A DNA stretch of 64,000 nt from Halorussus salinisoli (GTDB taxonomy: Archaea > Halobacteriota > Halobacteria > Halobacteriales > Haladaptataceae): NCBI GenBank assembly GCA_005239435.1, contig SZNP01000001.1, forward strand, positions 1,302,001 to 1,366,000, read 5' to 3'. Positions within the stretch are counted from its first letter, which is position 1. Every line of letters begins with the position of its first letter. Below are positions 8,937 through 17,709 of this stretch, in pieces. The position numbers were made by a program, and so were the translations under genes. The notes beneath the pieces are model-generated. The model had not been told where the DNA came from and made no database searches. It saw only the letters and a program-made list of their open reading frames with translations.

Positions 8937-9956
8937 ATGCCGGAGACTAACCGGAAGTACCTACTGGCGAAGCGTCCCGACGGCAAACCCGACCGAGACA
9001 CATTCGAGTTGGTCGAGGAGGACGTGCCGGAACCGGGACCGGGCGAGGTGCTGGTTCGCACGCTCTACCTCTCGGTCGACCCCTACATGCGGGGACGGAT
9101 GGACGCCGGGGAGTCGTACGCCGACCCGTGGGAGGTCGGCGACCCGCTACGGGCGGGGGTCGTCGGCGAAGTCGTCGAGTCCAACGGCACGAACTTCGAG
9201 GAGGGCGACGTGGTGACGGGCAACCTCCAGTGGGCCGACTACGCGACGGCGCGTGGCAGCGACCTCCAGTCGGTGAACCCCGACCTCGGGCCGATTTCGA
9301 CCGCGCTCGGCGTCCTCGGGATGCCGGGCCGCACCGCCTACTTCGGCACCCGCGAGGTCGCACGACCGAAGGCCGGCGACACGTTCGTCGTCACGGGCGC
9401 GGCGGGAGCGGTCGGCTCCGTCGCGGGCCAGATCGCGAAGCTCTCGGGCGCTCGCGTCGTCGGCTTCGCCGGGTCCGACGAGAAGGTCGCGTTCCTCGAA
9501 GACGAACTCGGCTTCGACGCCGGCATCAACTACGAGGAGACCGACGACTACCGCGCGGCGCTCGACGAGGCCGCTCCGGACGGGGTCGATAGCTACTTCG
9601 ACAACGTGGGCGGTCCCATCACCGACGCCGTCTTCTCGAAACTGAACGTCGACGCCCGCGTCGCTATCTGTGGCCAGATTTCGCTGTACAACGCCGAGGA
9701 GATGCCGACCGGACCGCGAAAGCTCGGAAAGCTCATCGAGACGCGGGCCAGGGTCGAGGGCTTCCTCGTCGGAGACTTCGCTCCGCGGTTCGAGCAAGCG
9801 ACGCGGCAACTCGGCGAGTGGGTCGCCGAGGACGAGATTCGGTACCGCGAGACCGTCACCGAGGGACTGGAGAACGCTCCCGACGCCTTCCTCGGCCTGT
9901 TCGAGGGCGAGAATATCGGCAAACAGCTCGTGCAGGTCGGCGAACGCGAGGCGTAG
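8937..9956 (+). CDS. NADP-dependent MDR-superfamily oxidoreductase (alkenal/one or curcumin reductase-like)
   Basis: The 339-aa product belongs to the zinc-independent medium-chain dehydrogenase/reductase group. It has the N-terminal SVDPYMRGRM signature (about residues 46-55) seen in prostaglandin/curcumin/alkenal reductases. The dinucleotide-binding motif VTGAAGAVGSVAGQIAKL is at about 151-168, and YFDNVGG lies at about 219-225. It should reduce activated carbon-carbon double bonds or a related carbonyl. The ATG at 8937 starts the conserved segment. It follows the FMN reductase by 83 bases and could share its transcript. Confidence 0.88.
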   Translation: MPETNRKYLLAKRPDGKPDRDTFELVEEDVPEPGPGEVLVRTLYLSVDPYMRGRMDAGESYADPWEVGDPLRAGVVGEVVESNGTNFEEGDVVTGNLQWADYATARGSDLQSVNPDLGPISTALGVLGMPGRTAYFGTREVARPKAGDTFVVTGAAGAVGSVAGQIAKLSGARVVGFAGSDEKVAFLEDELGFDAGINYEETDDYRAALDEAAPDGVDSYFDNVGGPITDAVFSKLNVDARVAICGQISLYNAEEMPTGPRKLGKLIETRARVEGFLVGDFAPRFEQATRQLGEWVAEDEIRYRETVTEGLENAPDAFLGLFEGENIGKQLVQVGEREA

Positions 9957-9988
9957 CGCTCTCCGGGCTGTTCTCAGCGAGGCGTAGC

Positions 9989-10723
9989 TCACTCCTCGGC
10001 GACGACCTCGACGCGCTCGCGCAACCACGCCGCGGCCTCGGCGACCGCGTCGGGGTCCGAACCGGTCAGCTTCAAGCGGTTCCGGTCGTCGGTAGCGGGG
10101 TAGCTCCCGACCGTCACGTCGAAGCGCTCTCGCACGCCAGCCACCGCGTCCAGCAACGACGCCTCCGGTTGTGGCGTGTACAGCGTGGTCGAGACGACGT
10201 CGCCGCCGAACTCCCCGGCCACCTGCTCGAACAGCGCCCGCATCTCCGCCGGGACGCCCGGAAACGCGTAGACGTCGTCGAGGACGCAACCGGGACAGAG
10301 GCCCTCGGGATTTATCAGCGCGCGGCACCCCTCCGGTAGCGCCGCCCACGCGTCCACGTCGAGGTCGAGGTCGTGGGCTTCGACCGTTTCGGGGTTGGCG
10401 TCCCGGTACGCCGCTACGGTCCGTATCACGTCTTCGCGGACGGCGTCCTCGACGACGAGACCGCGGCCGAACGCGTCGGCGATTGCGTCGGCCGTCACGT
10501 CGTCGTGGGTGCCGCCGAGTCCGCCCGTCACGACGACCGCGTCGAACGCATCGGCCCACTCGCGGACGGTATCGGCGATGAGTTCGCGGTCGTCGGGCAC
10601 GGTGAGGATGCGCGCGACTGTCGCACCGACGTCGGTGAGTCGGCCCGCGAGCCACGTCGCGTTCGTGTTCTCGGTGTCGCCCGCGAGTACCTCGTCACCG
10701 ACCGTGAGAATGGCGACTTCCAT
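9989..10723 (-). CDS. CinA-like molybdopterin-binding-fold protein
   Basis: This 244-aa protein carries the MoCF-biosynthesis/CinA N-terminal fold: an N-terminal ILTVGDEVLAGDTENTN segment and the glycine motif VVVTGGLGGTHDDVT (about residues 63-77). CinA N-domains can act as ADP-ribose/NAD-related pyrophosphatases. The C-terminal nicotinamide-nucleotide amidase domain of bacterial CinA is absent, as is usual in archaea. It converges on the MDR oxidoreductase gene with a 32-base gap. The precise substrate is unknown. Confidence 0.88.
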   Translation of the reverse strand: MEVAILTVGDEVLAGDTENTNATWLAGRLTDVGATVARILTVPDDRELIADTVREWADAFDAVVVTGGLGGTHDDVTADAIADAFGRGLVVEDAVREDVIRTVAAYRDANPETVEAHDLDLDVDAWAALPEGCRALINPEGLCPGCVLDDVYAFPGVPAEMRALFEQVAGEFGGDVVSTTLYTPQPEASLLDAVAGVRERFDVTVGSYPATDDRNRLKLTGSDPDAVAEAAAWLRERVEVVAEE

Positions 10724-10904
10724 CGAGGGGACGGACGCTGGCCGCGGACAAAAGGGGTGCGGTCGTGACTGCGTGCGCTCGAATCGTTACGCTTCCGAGG
10801 CGGTAACGAGAGGACCTCCGAACGCTAGCGCCGCGCTCGTCACGAAAGCGATAGTAAACGATATTTTGGTCCAGCGCATTACCGTCTGGTGAGAAGGTGG
10901 TACC

Positions 10905-11027
10905 ATGCCTGTAGTCCCGCACTACCCCTCCGACGAATCGAACCGCGAGCGAGACGCACCGGACTTCGGAGAAATCGTCGACGAGATTCTGGAGCGCGAC
11001 GACCCGTCGCCGACTCCCGTCGCGTGA
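10905..11027 (+). CDS. Small acidic protein (40 aa)
   Basis: The frame encodes MPVVPHYPSDESNRERD and a helix-forming stretch FGEIVDEILERDD before ending in PTPVA. GGTGG sits five bases before the ATG, and an A/T-rich promoter-like stretch (about 10852-10867) lies upstream. Third-position GC bias matches neighbouring genes, which supports a real gene. There are no Cys and no membrane segment. Function unknown. Confidence 0.55.
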   Translation: MPVVPHYPSDESNRERDAPDFGEIVDEILERDDPSPTPVA

Positions 11028-11117
11028 TTCGATTTTCACCGATTCGTCTCTCGTCTATCACGTCACACCGACCGGAATCGGCAACCCTTTTGACGCTCCC
11101 TTGAGCGCAGAACGGAC

Positions 11118-11702
11118 ATGCACAAGATAACCAACAGCGGGTGGGTCGAGGTCGTAACCGGATGTATGTTCTCCGGCAAGACCGAAGAACTCCTCCGGAG
11201 GCTTCGCCGGGCCGAAATCGCGGGCCAGGACGTGGCCGCGTTCAAGCCCTCGCTGGACGACCGGTACGGCGAAGGGACCGTGGGGTCGCACAACGGTCGC
11301 CAGTGGGACGCGACGGTCGTAGACCCCGACGAGGGCGTCTGGGACATCCCGGAGGAACTCAACGGCGAGGAAGTTGTCGCCATCGACGAGGCCAACTTCT
11401 TCTCGGCGGAACTGGTCGAAGTCTGCGAGTTCCTCGCGGCCGACGACCGCCGGGTCGTCGTCTCGGGCACCGACCAGACCTTCCGCGGCGAACCCTTCGA
11501 ACCCCTGCCGCGACTCGTCGCGCTGGCGGAGTACGTAGACAAGTACCAGGCCATCTGCGCGCAGTGTGGCGAACCCGCGACCCGGAACCAGCGACTCATC
11601 GACGGCGAACCCGCACACGTCGAGGACCCGACCATCATGGTCGGTGCCGACGAGTCATACGAAGCGCGATGTCGGAACTGTCATACTCTCCGGACCGACT
11701 AG
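11118..11702 (+). CDS. tdk: Thymidine kinase
   Basis: This enzyme phosphorylates thymidine with ATP in the salvage pathway. The 194-aa protein has the P-loop GCMFSGKTEELLRRL (about residues 15-29), the DEANFF segment replacing Walker B (about 90-95), and two zinc-binding pairs, CAQC (about 148-151) and CRNC near the C-terminus. The TFRGEPFEPL segment belongs to the family's lasso/active-site region. Length and order match type II (TK1-like) enzymes. Confidence 0.95.
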   Translation: MHKITNSGWVEVVTGCMFSGKTEELLRRLRRAEIAGQDVAAFKPSLDDRYGEGTVGSHNGRQWDATVVDPDEGVWDIPEELNGEEVVAIDEANFFSAELVEVCEFLAADDRRVVVSGTDQTFRGEPFEPLPRLVALAEYVDKYQAICAQCGEPATRNQRLIDGEPAHVEDPTIMVGADESYEARCRNCHTLRTD

Positions 11703-11760
11703 TTCGACCGTGAGCAGACCGTGGTGAGACGACCGTGACCCAAATCGGGAGGCGAACAGC

Positions 11761-12414
11761 GTGACGCAGTGGGTCGAGAACCCCACGGGCGGGCGTGACC
11801 GTGGTCCTGCGGCGCTCGCTCGCGCGTGGGTCGAAGTCCTCGTCAGCCCTCGCCGGTTCTTCGAGCGCGGTATCGCGCCGGGCGACCAGGCCCCGGGTCT
11901 GGTCTTCGCCGTGACGGTCGTCCTCGTGGAGGAGGCGACTCGGTTCGCGCTGGTTCCCGGCGCGGCCCCGACCTTCGGCGGGCGGCCCGCGCTCTCGGCG
12001 GTGTTCGGACTGGCGCTGGCGGCGCTGTTCGTCGCGCCCGCGGTCCTCCACCTGACCGCCGCGCTCCAGACCCTCCTCCTGATGACGGTCGTCCCTGACC
12101 GCGCGGGCACCAGCGAGACGGTGCAGGTCGTCGCCTACGCCACCGCGCCGTGCGTGTTCGCCGGGATTCCGAGCCCCACGCTCCGGGCGGCCTGTGCGAT
12201 ATACGGTGCAGGGCTGTTCTTCGTCGGCCTACGGACGGTCCACGACGCGTCGTATCTGCGGGTCGCGCTCGCTGGTGCGATTCCGGCCGCACTCGTCTTC
12301 GGCTACGCCTTCCGGGGTTTCGCCGCACTGGAGGACGTGGTGGTTTGGAACGGCGGCACAGTGTGCCTCCGGGTCGTGGAACTCGGTGCGGAGGTCTGTA
12401 TCGCGCTCGGGTAG
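11761..12414 (+). CDS. Yip1-domain-like integral membrane protein
   Basis: This 217-aa protein begins at GTG with a polar N-terminus containing WVEVLVSPRRFFE, a pattern common at the start of haloarchaeal YIP1-family proteins. About five hydrophobic helices follow. The family is membrane-integral with no assigned enzymatic role. The gene lies 58 bases after tdk in the same direction, so co-transcription is possible. An intergenic repeat starts about 75 bases downstream. Confidence 0.75.
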   Translation: MTQWVENPTGGRDRGPAALARAWVEVLVSPRRFFERGIAPGDQAPGLVFAVTVVLVEEATRFALVPGAAPTFGGRPALSAVFGLALAALFVAPAVLHLTAALQTLLLMTVVPDRAGTSETVQVVAYATAPCVFAGIPSPTLRAACAIYGAGLFFVGLRTVHDASYLRVALAGAIPAALVFGYAFRGFAALEDVVVWNGGTVCLRVVELGAEVCIALG

Positions 12415-12488
12415 TTTCCGGCCGGGACTCGGCAGGAACGCCGACCGATGGTCGTCTCGAACACTATCGACTTCACCATCCGTCGCGT

Positions 12489-12572
12489 GCGAGCAACGCG
12501 GGCGTGTGGGCAGGCACGAGGCTGTTTTGATGCTGTGCGGGGCGGTCTTCAGTGGCTCACGGAGTAGCTAGC
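12489..12572 (+). repeat. Intergenic repeat copy R1
   Basis: The segment TGGCTCACGGAGTAGCTAGC at 12553-12572 matches 31141-31160 in 19 of 20 positions. The preceding TGCTGTGC at 12531-12538 and a G-rich stretch also align with the 31-kb copy. It sits in the 203-base gap between the Yip1-like gene and the convergent 87-aa gene. No coding potential is evident. Confidence 0.6.
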
Positions 12573-12617
12573 CGCGGTACGTTTCGGTCCTGCCGAGTGT
12601 CCAACGCTCCCCGCGAC

Positions 12618-12881
12618 CTACTCGAAAACCGGACTGTCGTCTTCCATTGCCTCGATGTCCTGGGCTATCTCTCGGACCTGCTCGGGGAAGAGCGCGACCT
12701 GTACCTCGTTGCCCTCGCCGTCTTCGCAGACGATTTTCACGCGCTTGTCGCCGAATTCCCGGGCTTCGGCCGACTCCACGTCGAACAGTTTCGCGGTGCC
12801 GGACTTGTTCGAGGGACCGACGTTCTTGATGACTCCGTCCTTCAGTTCGACCATGAAGTCGTCGAGAACGAGATTGAGCAT
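12618..12881 (-). CDS. Conserved haloarchaeal small protein (87 aa)
   Basis: The protein starts MLNLVLDDFMVELKDG and is acidic, mixed alpha/beta and soluble, with a strand-rich middle (VKIVCEDGEGNEVQVALF) and a helical end (EQVREIAQDIEAME). I do not recognise a functional family. The ATG at 12881 is preferred; an internal ATG nine codons later is possible. The gene converges on the repeat-bearing gap after the Yip1-like gene. Confidence 0.7.
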   Translation of the reverse strand: MLNLVLDDFMVELKDGVIKNVGPSNKSGTAKLFDVESAEAREFGDKRVKIVCEDGEGNEVQVALFPEQVREIAQDIEAMEDDSPVFE

Positions 12882-13032
12882 GTGACTGGAGTTCGGCGGG
12901 CAGGGTCTTATAAGTGGGAGAGTCGGAAAGCCGGAGCCGATTTTTCGACGAAACGTAGCTGACGATCCGCGATTCCGATGGCTGAACTCCCGCGGTCAAC
13001 TTTCAAGGTGTTCGACGTTGGCCCTCTATCGG

Positions 13033-13284
13033 ATGGCATCCGACGAGGGGAGCGATTCTCACGAGCGCGGCGACCCGGAGAAGGCCGACCACTACCGTCA
13101 CGGCGACGGCACCGACGAAATCGTCTTCGCCGTCGAAGAGGGTCACGTGCTGGCGATTCGGGAGTATCGAAGCGTCGAGGATTTCGAGCGAGCGGTCGGA
13201 GACGCCGAGTTCGTCGGCGTCCACGAGGGGGTCGAGGACATGCCGGGAGTCGAGGCGTTCGGGGACGAGGAGACGAGCGAGTAG
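13033..13284 (+). CDS. Conserved haloarchaeal small protein (83 aa)
   Basis: This acidic soluble protein begins MASDEGSDSHERGDP. Its core is IVFAVEEGHVLAIREYRSVEDFERAV, a strand-strand-helix pattern. An in-frame TTG five codons upstream exists, but the ATG at 13033 gives the natural N-terminus. It precedes the DHH-like gene by 54 bases on the same strand, but that gene has its own promoter-like element. Function unknown. Confidence 0.7.
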   Translation: MASDEGSDSHERGDPEKADHYRHGDGTDEIVFAVEEGHVLAIREYRSVEDFERAVGDAEFVGVHEGVEDMPGVEAFGDEETSE

Positions 13285-13338
13285 TCAAACCAGTTTCGAC
13301 AACAGTTTTAGGCCGGGGCTATTTTGCTCGCGTATAAG

Positions 13339-15447
13339 ATGGGTTCGTGTATAATCTGCGGGACTCCTGCCGACGGCGCGATTTGCGAGAGCCACGAGCA
13401 GGACGTCCTCTTCGAATTCACCGGCGACAATCCGAATCAGTTGACGCCGGGACGGTACTACAATGGAACTGTCGACGGCTTCGCCGAGTTCGGCGTCTTC
13501 GTCAACGTCGGCGATAGCGTCACCGGGTTGCTCCACAAGAGCGAACTCGACCAGCGACTCGACTCGCTCGACTGGGACGAGGGCGACGAGGTGTTCGTCC
13601 AAGTGACGGGCGTCCGCGATAACGGCAACGTGGACCTCGGCTGGTCGATTCGCCAATCGGAGCGCGAGTTCCGAGGAAAGCTGGTCGACGACCCGGAACG
13701 CGGCGCGGTCCTCCCCGAGGAAGCCGACGCGACCGACGAGGGCGACGACAGCGACGACCAACAGGCGACGACCGACGGCGCGGGTACGGTCGACCCCGCG
13801 GGCGAGCGAGACGCCAGCAGCGCCGAGTCGGAAGCGGAACCGACCTCCGAATCGGAAGCAGACTCGGCGTCCGAACCGGAAGCGGAACCTGCGTTCGAGT
13901 CCGAGTCCGAGTCTGAATCGGAAACGGAGCGCGCCCGCGTCAAAATCGACAGCCTGAGCGACCGCGTGAACGACGAGGTTCGCATCGAGGGCGAAATCGT
14001 CGGTGCGCGCCAGACCAGCGGCCCGACCGTCTTCGAGGTCCGCGACGAGACCGCGACGGTCGACTGCGCCGCGTTCGTGGAGGCGGGCGTCCGCGCCTAC
14101 CCCGAAGTCGAGACGGGCGACTTCGTCCGACTCGACGGCGTGGTCGAACTCCGCAACAACGAGTTGCAGGTCGAGACCGACGACCTGGAGAAACTCGACG
14201 GCGACGACCGACGGGCCGTCGAGACCCGACTCGAAGCCGCGCTGACGAGCGAGGCCCGTCCCGACGACGTAGACCTGCTGGCCGACCGGGAGTCGGTCGC
14301 CGCGGTCCACGGCCGAATTCGGGACGCCGCCGAGGAGATTCGGCGTGCAGTCATGGAGTCTCGGCCGGTCATCGTCCGACACAACGCCACCGCCGACGGC
14401 TACGTCGCTGGCGCGGCCATCGAGCGCGCGGTCCTGCCGCTCGTCCGCGACGAACACGCCAAGAGCGACGCCGAGTACCACTTCTTCGACCGGCGACCGC
14501 TCGAAGACGGCGACTACGACATGGCCGACGCGACCAAGGACGTGACGACGATGCTGGACAATCGGGAGCGCCACGACGAGAAACTCCCGCTGTTCGTCGT
14601 CGTCTCGGCCGGAAGTACGGCCGAATCGCGCGACGGCTTCGAGTTGCTCGACATCTACGACGCCCCGCGTGTCGTCGTGGACGCGGCCTACCCCGACGAG
14701 GGCGTGGCCGACCTCGCCGACGTGGCGGTAAACCCGCACCTCGAAGACGCCGACGCGAGCGACGTGACCGCGGGCGTCCTCGGTGCGAACGTCGCGGCCC
14801 ACGTCAACGCCGACGTGCGCGACGACGTCTCGCACCTCCCGGCGGTCAGTTTCTGGGAGGACGCTCCCGAGGCGTACACCGACCTCGCCAACGAGGCTGG
14901 CTACGACGCCGACCACACGACCGCACTCCGAGAGGCGGTCGCGCTGGAAGCCTACTACCAGTCCTACGAGGACAAGCGCGAACTCATCACCGACCTCCTG
15001 TTCGAGCACGAGAAGCGTGACCTAGCCGAACACGTCGGTGAACAGTTCCGTCAGAAACTCCAGACCGAACTCGATACGGTGGAACCGAACCTCTCGATCC
15101 GCGGCGAGAACGACGTCTCGTTCACCGTCCTCGACACCGAGGCGTTCACGCACCGATTCGACTTCCCGCCGACGGCGCTCCTGCTGGACGCCATCCACCG
15201 CCAGAAACTCGGCGCCGAGGCCGCGCCGGGCGACGACCACGTCACTCTCGGCGTGGACGAAGACGAGATTCACGTCCGGAGCGACGGCCGGGTCAACGCC
15301 CGCGACGTCGCCGCGGCCGCCAGCGAGGAGGCCGAGAAGGCGGGCATCTCGGCGAAGGGCACCCGCGACGGAGCCATCGAGTTCCTCTCGGGCGAGCGCG
15401 ACGAGGCGCTCGACGCCGTGGTCGCCGCCATCAGCGAGCGACTCTAA
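13339..15447 (+). CDS. DHH/RecJ-related protein with zinc knuckle, S1 and OB domains
   Basis: The 702-aa protein has a short Cys knuckle (CIICG, then Cys and His by residue 21), an S1 RNA-binding domain (about 40-105), and a disordered Glu/Ser/Ala linker (about 115-200). An OB-fold follows (about 205-275), then a DHH-superfamily region (about 330 to the end). Where active RecJ-type enzymes have metal-binding Asp motifs, this protein reads HNATADGYVAG, and no DHH triplet is visible (VVVDAAYPDEG at the expected place). It may therefore be a non-catalytic nucleic-acid-binding or replication-associated paralogue. TATA-like GTTTTAG at about 13305 supports a leaderless start at 13339. Confidence 0.85.
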   Translation: MGSCIICGTPADGAICESHEQDVLFEFTGDNPNQLTPGRYYNGTVDGFAEFGVFVNVGDSVTGLLHKSELDQRLDSLDWDEGDEVFVQVTGVRDNGNVDLGWSIRQSEREFRGKLVDDPERGAVLPEEADATDEGDDSDDQQATTDGAGTVDPAGERDASSAESEAEPTSESEADSASEPEAEPAFESESESESETERARVKIDSLSDRVNDEVRIEGEIVGARQTSGPTVFEVRDETATVDCAAFVEAGVRAYPEVETGDFVRLDGVVELRNNELQVETDDLEKLDGDDRRAVETRLEAALTSEARPDDVDLLADRESVAAVHGRIRDAAEEIRRAVMESRPVIVRHNATADGYVAGAAIERAVLPLVRDEHAKSDAEYHFFDRRPLEDGDYDMADATKDVTTMLDNRERHDEKLPLFVVVSAGSTAESRDGFELLDIYDAPRVVVDAAYPDEGVADLADVAVNPHLEDADASDVTAGVLGANVAAHVNADVRDDVSHLPAVSFWEDAPEAYTDLANEAGYDADHTTALREAVALEAYYQSYEDKRELITDLLFEHEKRDLAEHVGEQFRQKLQTELDTVEPNLSIRGENDVSFTVLDTEAFTHRFDFPPTALLLDAIHRQKLGAEAAPGDDHVTLGVDEDEIHVRSDGRVNARDVAAAASEEAEKAGISAKGTRDGAIEFLSGERDEALDAVVAAISERL

Positions 15448-15572
15448 TCGGTCTCGGCTGTCGTGCGGTTGTTCGGTTCTTTCGTTCTCCCTTTCGACTT
15501 CGGCGCGCCGAGACGCGTCTGGACGACGGAGACGCGCTCGGCCGACGGAGACGCGCTCGGCCGACGCCGCTC

Positions 15573-16889
15573 TCACTCCGGGATGGAGGAGTCGGCCGAC
15601 GGTCGGCTTCCCGAGTCAGACAGCGGCGTCCCGACGAGAGCGAGCGCTCCACCGCCGACCAGCAGGACCGCCCCGAGGGCCGCCAGCATCGTCGGAAGCG
15701 CAGATACCGCGAGCGCGCCGGCCGCGATTTTGAGCGGCGCGACCGCGACCGACCGGAGCATCGAGACGGTGCTGAGGACCGAGGCCCGACCGCGGGTCTC
15801 GATTTCGTCGTTGATGTGGCCGTCGGCGAGCGGTCGGGAGGTCACGGCGAGCGCCCGCAGGACGAAAAAGAGCACGAGCGCGAGCCACGGTTCGACCAGC
15901 ACCGCGAGCAGTCCACCCGCGGCGAGGAACGGCACGACTCGGAACCACCCGGCGACCCCGACGGCGGCCTTCAGCCGCCCGGTCTGGCTCGCGGCGGCGG
16001 CCGAGACTAGCGTCAATCCCGCGTAGACGACGCCGAGTCGCTCGGGCGCGATGCCCAGCACGTCCACGCTCACTGGCTGGACGAACAGGAGCGCCGAGGC
16101 GGTGACGCCGAGAAAGAGGGCGGTGTAGGCCACGAACGACCGGAGACCGGGCCGGACGAGCGCGGTCCGAGTGACCGCGACGGCCTCCGAGACTGTGAGG
16201 TACTCCGGAGCGTCGGCACTGGACTGTTTCCCGTTTCTTTTAGAATCCTTTGTATTGTTTTTAGAATCATATACATTTGTCTCGGCACGGTCGGACGGCA
16301 CCGTGACGACCAGCAGACCGACGCCCGCCATCAGCGCGGCGGCGTCGAGCGCCCACGGCAGGACGTGACTCGTGCCGTAGGCCCAACTGCCGACGACGGC
16401 CGCGCCCGCCTGTCCCGCGAGACCGAGCGCGCGGGCGTGGCCGGAGACCCGCGCGAACTCGGCTTCGGCGTCCTCGTCGGCCAGCATCTCGTAGAGCCAC
16501 GCGTCCGACGCGCCCGACGAGAACGTCGCGCCGACCGCCCGGACGACCACCGCCGCGAGGAACGCCGGGAAGGAGTGGGCGAGCGCGTAGCCGACCGCCC
16601 CGAGCGCGCCGAGCGCGTTGGCGACCGCGAGACCATTTCGGCGGCCGATTCGGTCCGAGAGGTAGCCGGTCGGAAACTCGAACCCGAGAACTGCGACGGT
16701 GTAGGTGGCCTCCAGCAGACCGAACTGGGCCAGCGAGAGGCCTCGCGCTTGGTAGAAGACCACGTAGATAGGCACCGTGAACGCCAGCGACCGCGAGACG
16801 ACGTAGCAGTAGAAGACGAGGACGGGACGCGGGGGTAGGCGGTCTTCGACGGACTCGCGGAGTTCGCTCGAACGGGGGGTTCTCGCCAT
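15573..16889 (-). CDS. Major facilitator superfamily transporter
   Basis: The 438-aa protein has about twelve hydrophobic helices and the MFS loop motif GYLSDRIGRRNGL (about residues 75-87). It is a secondary transporter in the cytoplasmic membrane; substrate unknown, with drug or metabolite efflux possible. The central cytoplasmic loop holds an unusual Asn/Lys-rich stretch encoded by an A/T-rich 50-base segment (see findings). ATG 16889 is the start; a TTG at 16901 lies inside an 18-bp palindrome and is unlikely. The palindrome (16893-16910) and TATA-like CAAATAAAC (minus strand, about 16920-16928) suggest repressor control. Confidence 0.9.
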   Translation of the reverse strand: MARTPRSSELRESVEDRLPPRPVLVFYCYVVSRSLAFTVPIYVVFYQARGLSLAQFGLLEATYTVAVLGFEFPTGYLSDRIGRRNGLAVANALGALGAVGYALAHSFPAFLAAVVVRAVGATFSSGASDAWLYEMLADEDAEAEFARVSGHARALGLAGQAGAAVVGSWAYGTSHVLPWALDAAALMAGVGLLVVTVPSDRAETNVYDSKNNTKDSKRNGKQSSADAPEYLTVSEAVAVTRTALVRPGLRSFVAYTALFLGVTASALLFVQPVSVDVLGIAPERLGVVYAGLTLVSAAAASQTGRLKAAVGVAGWFRVVPFLAAGGLLAVLVEPWLALVLFFVLRALAVTSRPLADGHINDEIETRGRASVLSTVSMLRSVAVAPLKIAAGALAVSALPTMLAALGAVLLVGGGALALVGTPLSDSGSRPSADSSIPE

Positions 16890-16892
16890 GTG

Positions 16893-16910
16893 GTGTGACA
16901 ATTGTCACAC
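16893..16910. promoter_or_regulatory. Perfect 18-bp palindrome, probable operator of the MFS gene
   Basis: GTGTGACAATTGTCACAC is an exact palindrome ending four bases before the MFS start codon. It lies just downstream of the minus-strand TATA-like element at about 16920-16928, so it should cover the transcription start. A dimeric helix-turn-helix repressor is the simplest reading. No obvious regulator gene is adjacent. Confidence 0.7.
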
Positions 16911-17035
16911 AACGATTTGAAGTTTATTTGAGATGCTATTGCATCACATTCGAAGCGGTCGAGGCCGACACTCCCGAGCCTAGGGTCCCGACTGCCACTG
17001 CGGTTTTGCCGCGCGAGGTCGTAGTTGGTTCCGAC

Positions 17036-17674
17036 ATGAGCGTGCTCGATACGGCGATGGAACTCTACCCCTACGTCTTCCACCCCGCGGTGATGGTCGG
17101 TGCGGGGGCGCTCGTCCTGATTCACCACGAGTGCGCGCGACAGGACGCCGACAGGTCGGCGCTCGCCCGCCGCCTCGGCGCGTTTCTCGTCGCGGGCGTC
17201 CTCTCGCTCATCCCGACGCTGGTCTACGCCCTCGTCACGGGGCAGGGGCTGTTCGAGGTCACGAAAGGCAACGTCTGGCAGGTGGACGCGCTGGTCGCTG
17301 GCGGCATCTTCTTCACCGCCGGGGTGGCGTGGTTCCTCTGGCACCGATACGACTGGGGGTCGCTCGTCCCCGGCTACATGGAAGCGCTCGTGGCCGCGAC
17401 AGTTCCCTACATCGCACTCTCGCCGTTCTGGAACTTCTCGGGTCACGTCACGATGGCGCTGATGCCGACGCTCTACCTGACGCTGGTGGACCGGAAGTTC
17501 TGGCCGACGCTGGCGATTCCGGTCGTGATGATTCCGAATCGAGTGTATCTGGAGGCCCACGACTGGTCCGAATCCGTCGTCGCGTTCCTCGTCGTTTCGG
17601 CCGTCGTGGTCGGGGTGTTCTGGTGGCAGACCGGTGGGACGCTTCGCTCGGAACCGGATTCGACTGTTTCGTGA
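17036..17674 (+). CDS. PAP2-like integral membrane protein
   Basis: The 212-aa protein has about six membrane helices. Near the C-terminus it has NFSGHVTMALMPTLYL, then NRVYLEAHDWSES, which resemble phosphatase motifs 2 (SGH) and 3 (R-x5-H-x3-D/S) of the PAP2 phosphatidic-acid-phosphatase family. The usual motif 1 (KxxxxxxRP) is not obvious, so activity is uncertain. I chose ATG 17036 because the longer upstream frame is low-quality and runs through the divergent promoter region. It is divergent from the MFS gene. Confidence 0.72.
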   Translation: MSVLDTAMELYPYVFHPAVMVGAGALVLIHHECARQDADRSALARRLGAFLVAGVLSLIPTLVYALVTGQGLFEVTKGNVWQVDALVAGGIFFTAGVAWFLWHRYDWGSLVPGYMEALVAATVPYIALSPFWNFSGHVTMALMPTLYLTLVDRKFWPTLAIPVVMIPNRVYLEAHDWSESVVAFLVVSAVVVGVFWWQTGGTLRSEPDSTVS

Positions 17675-17709
17675 CTCCTCCGCAAACCACCGTGGGTAGA
17701 TGAAGGGGC

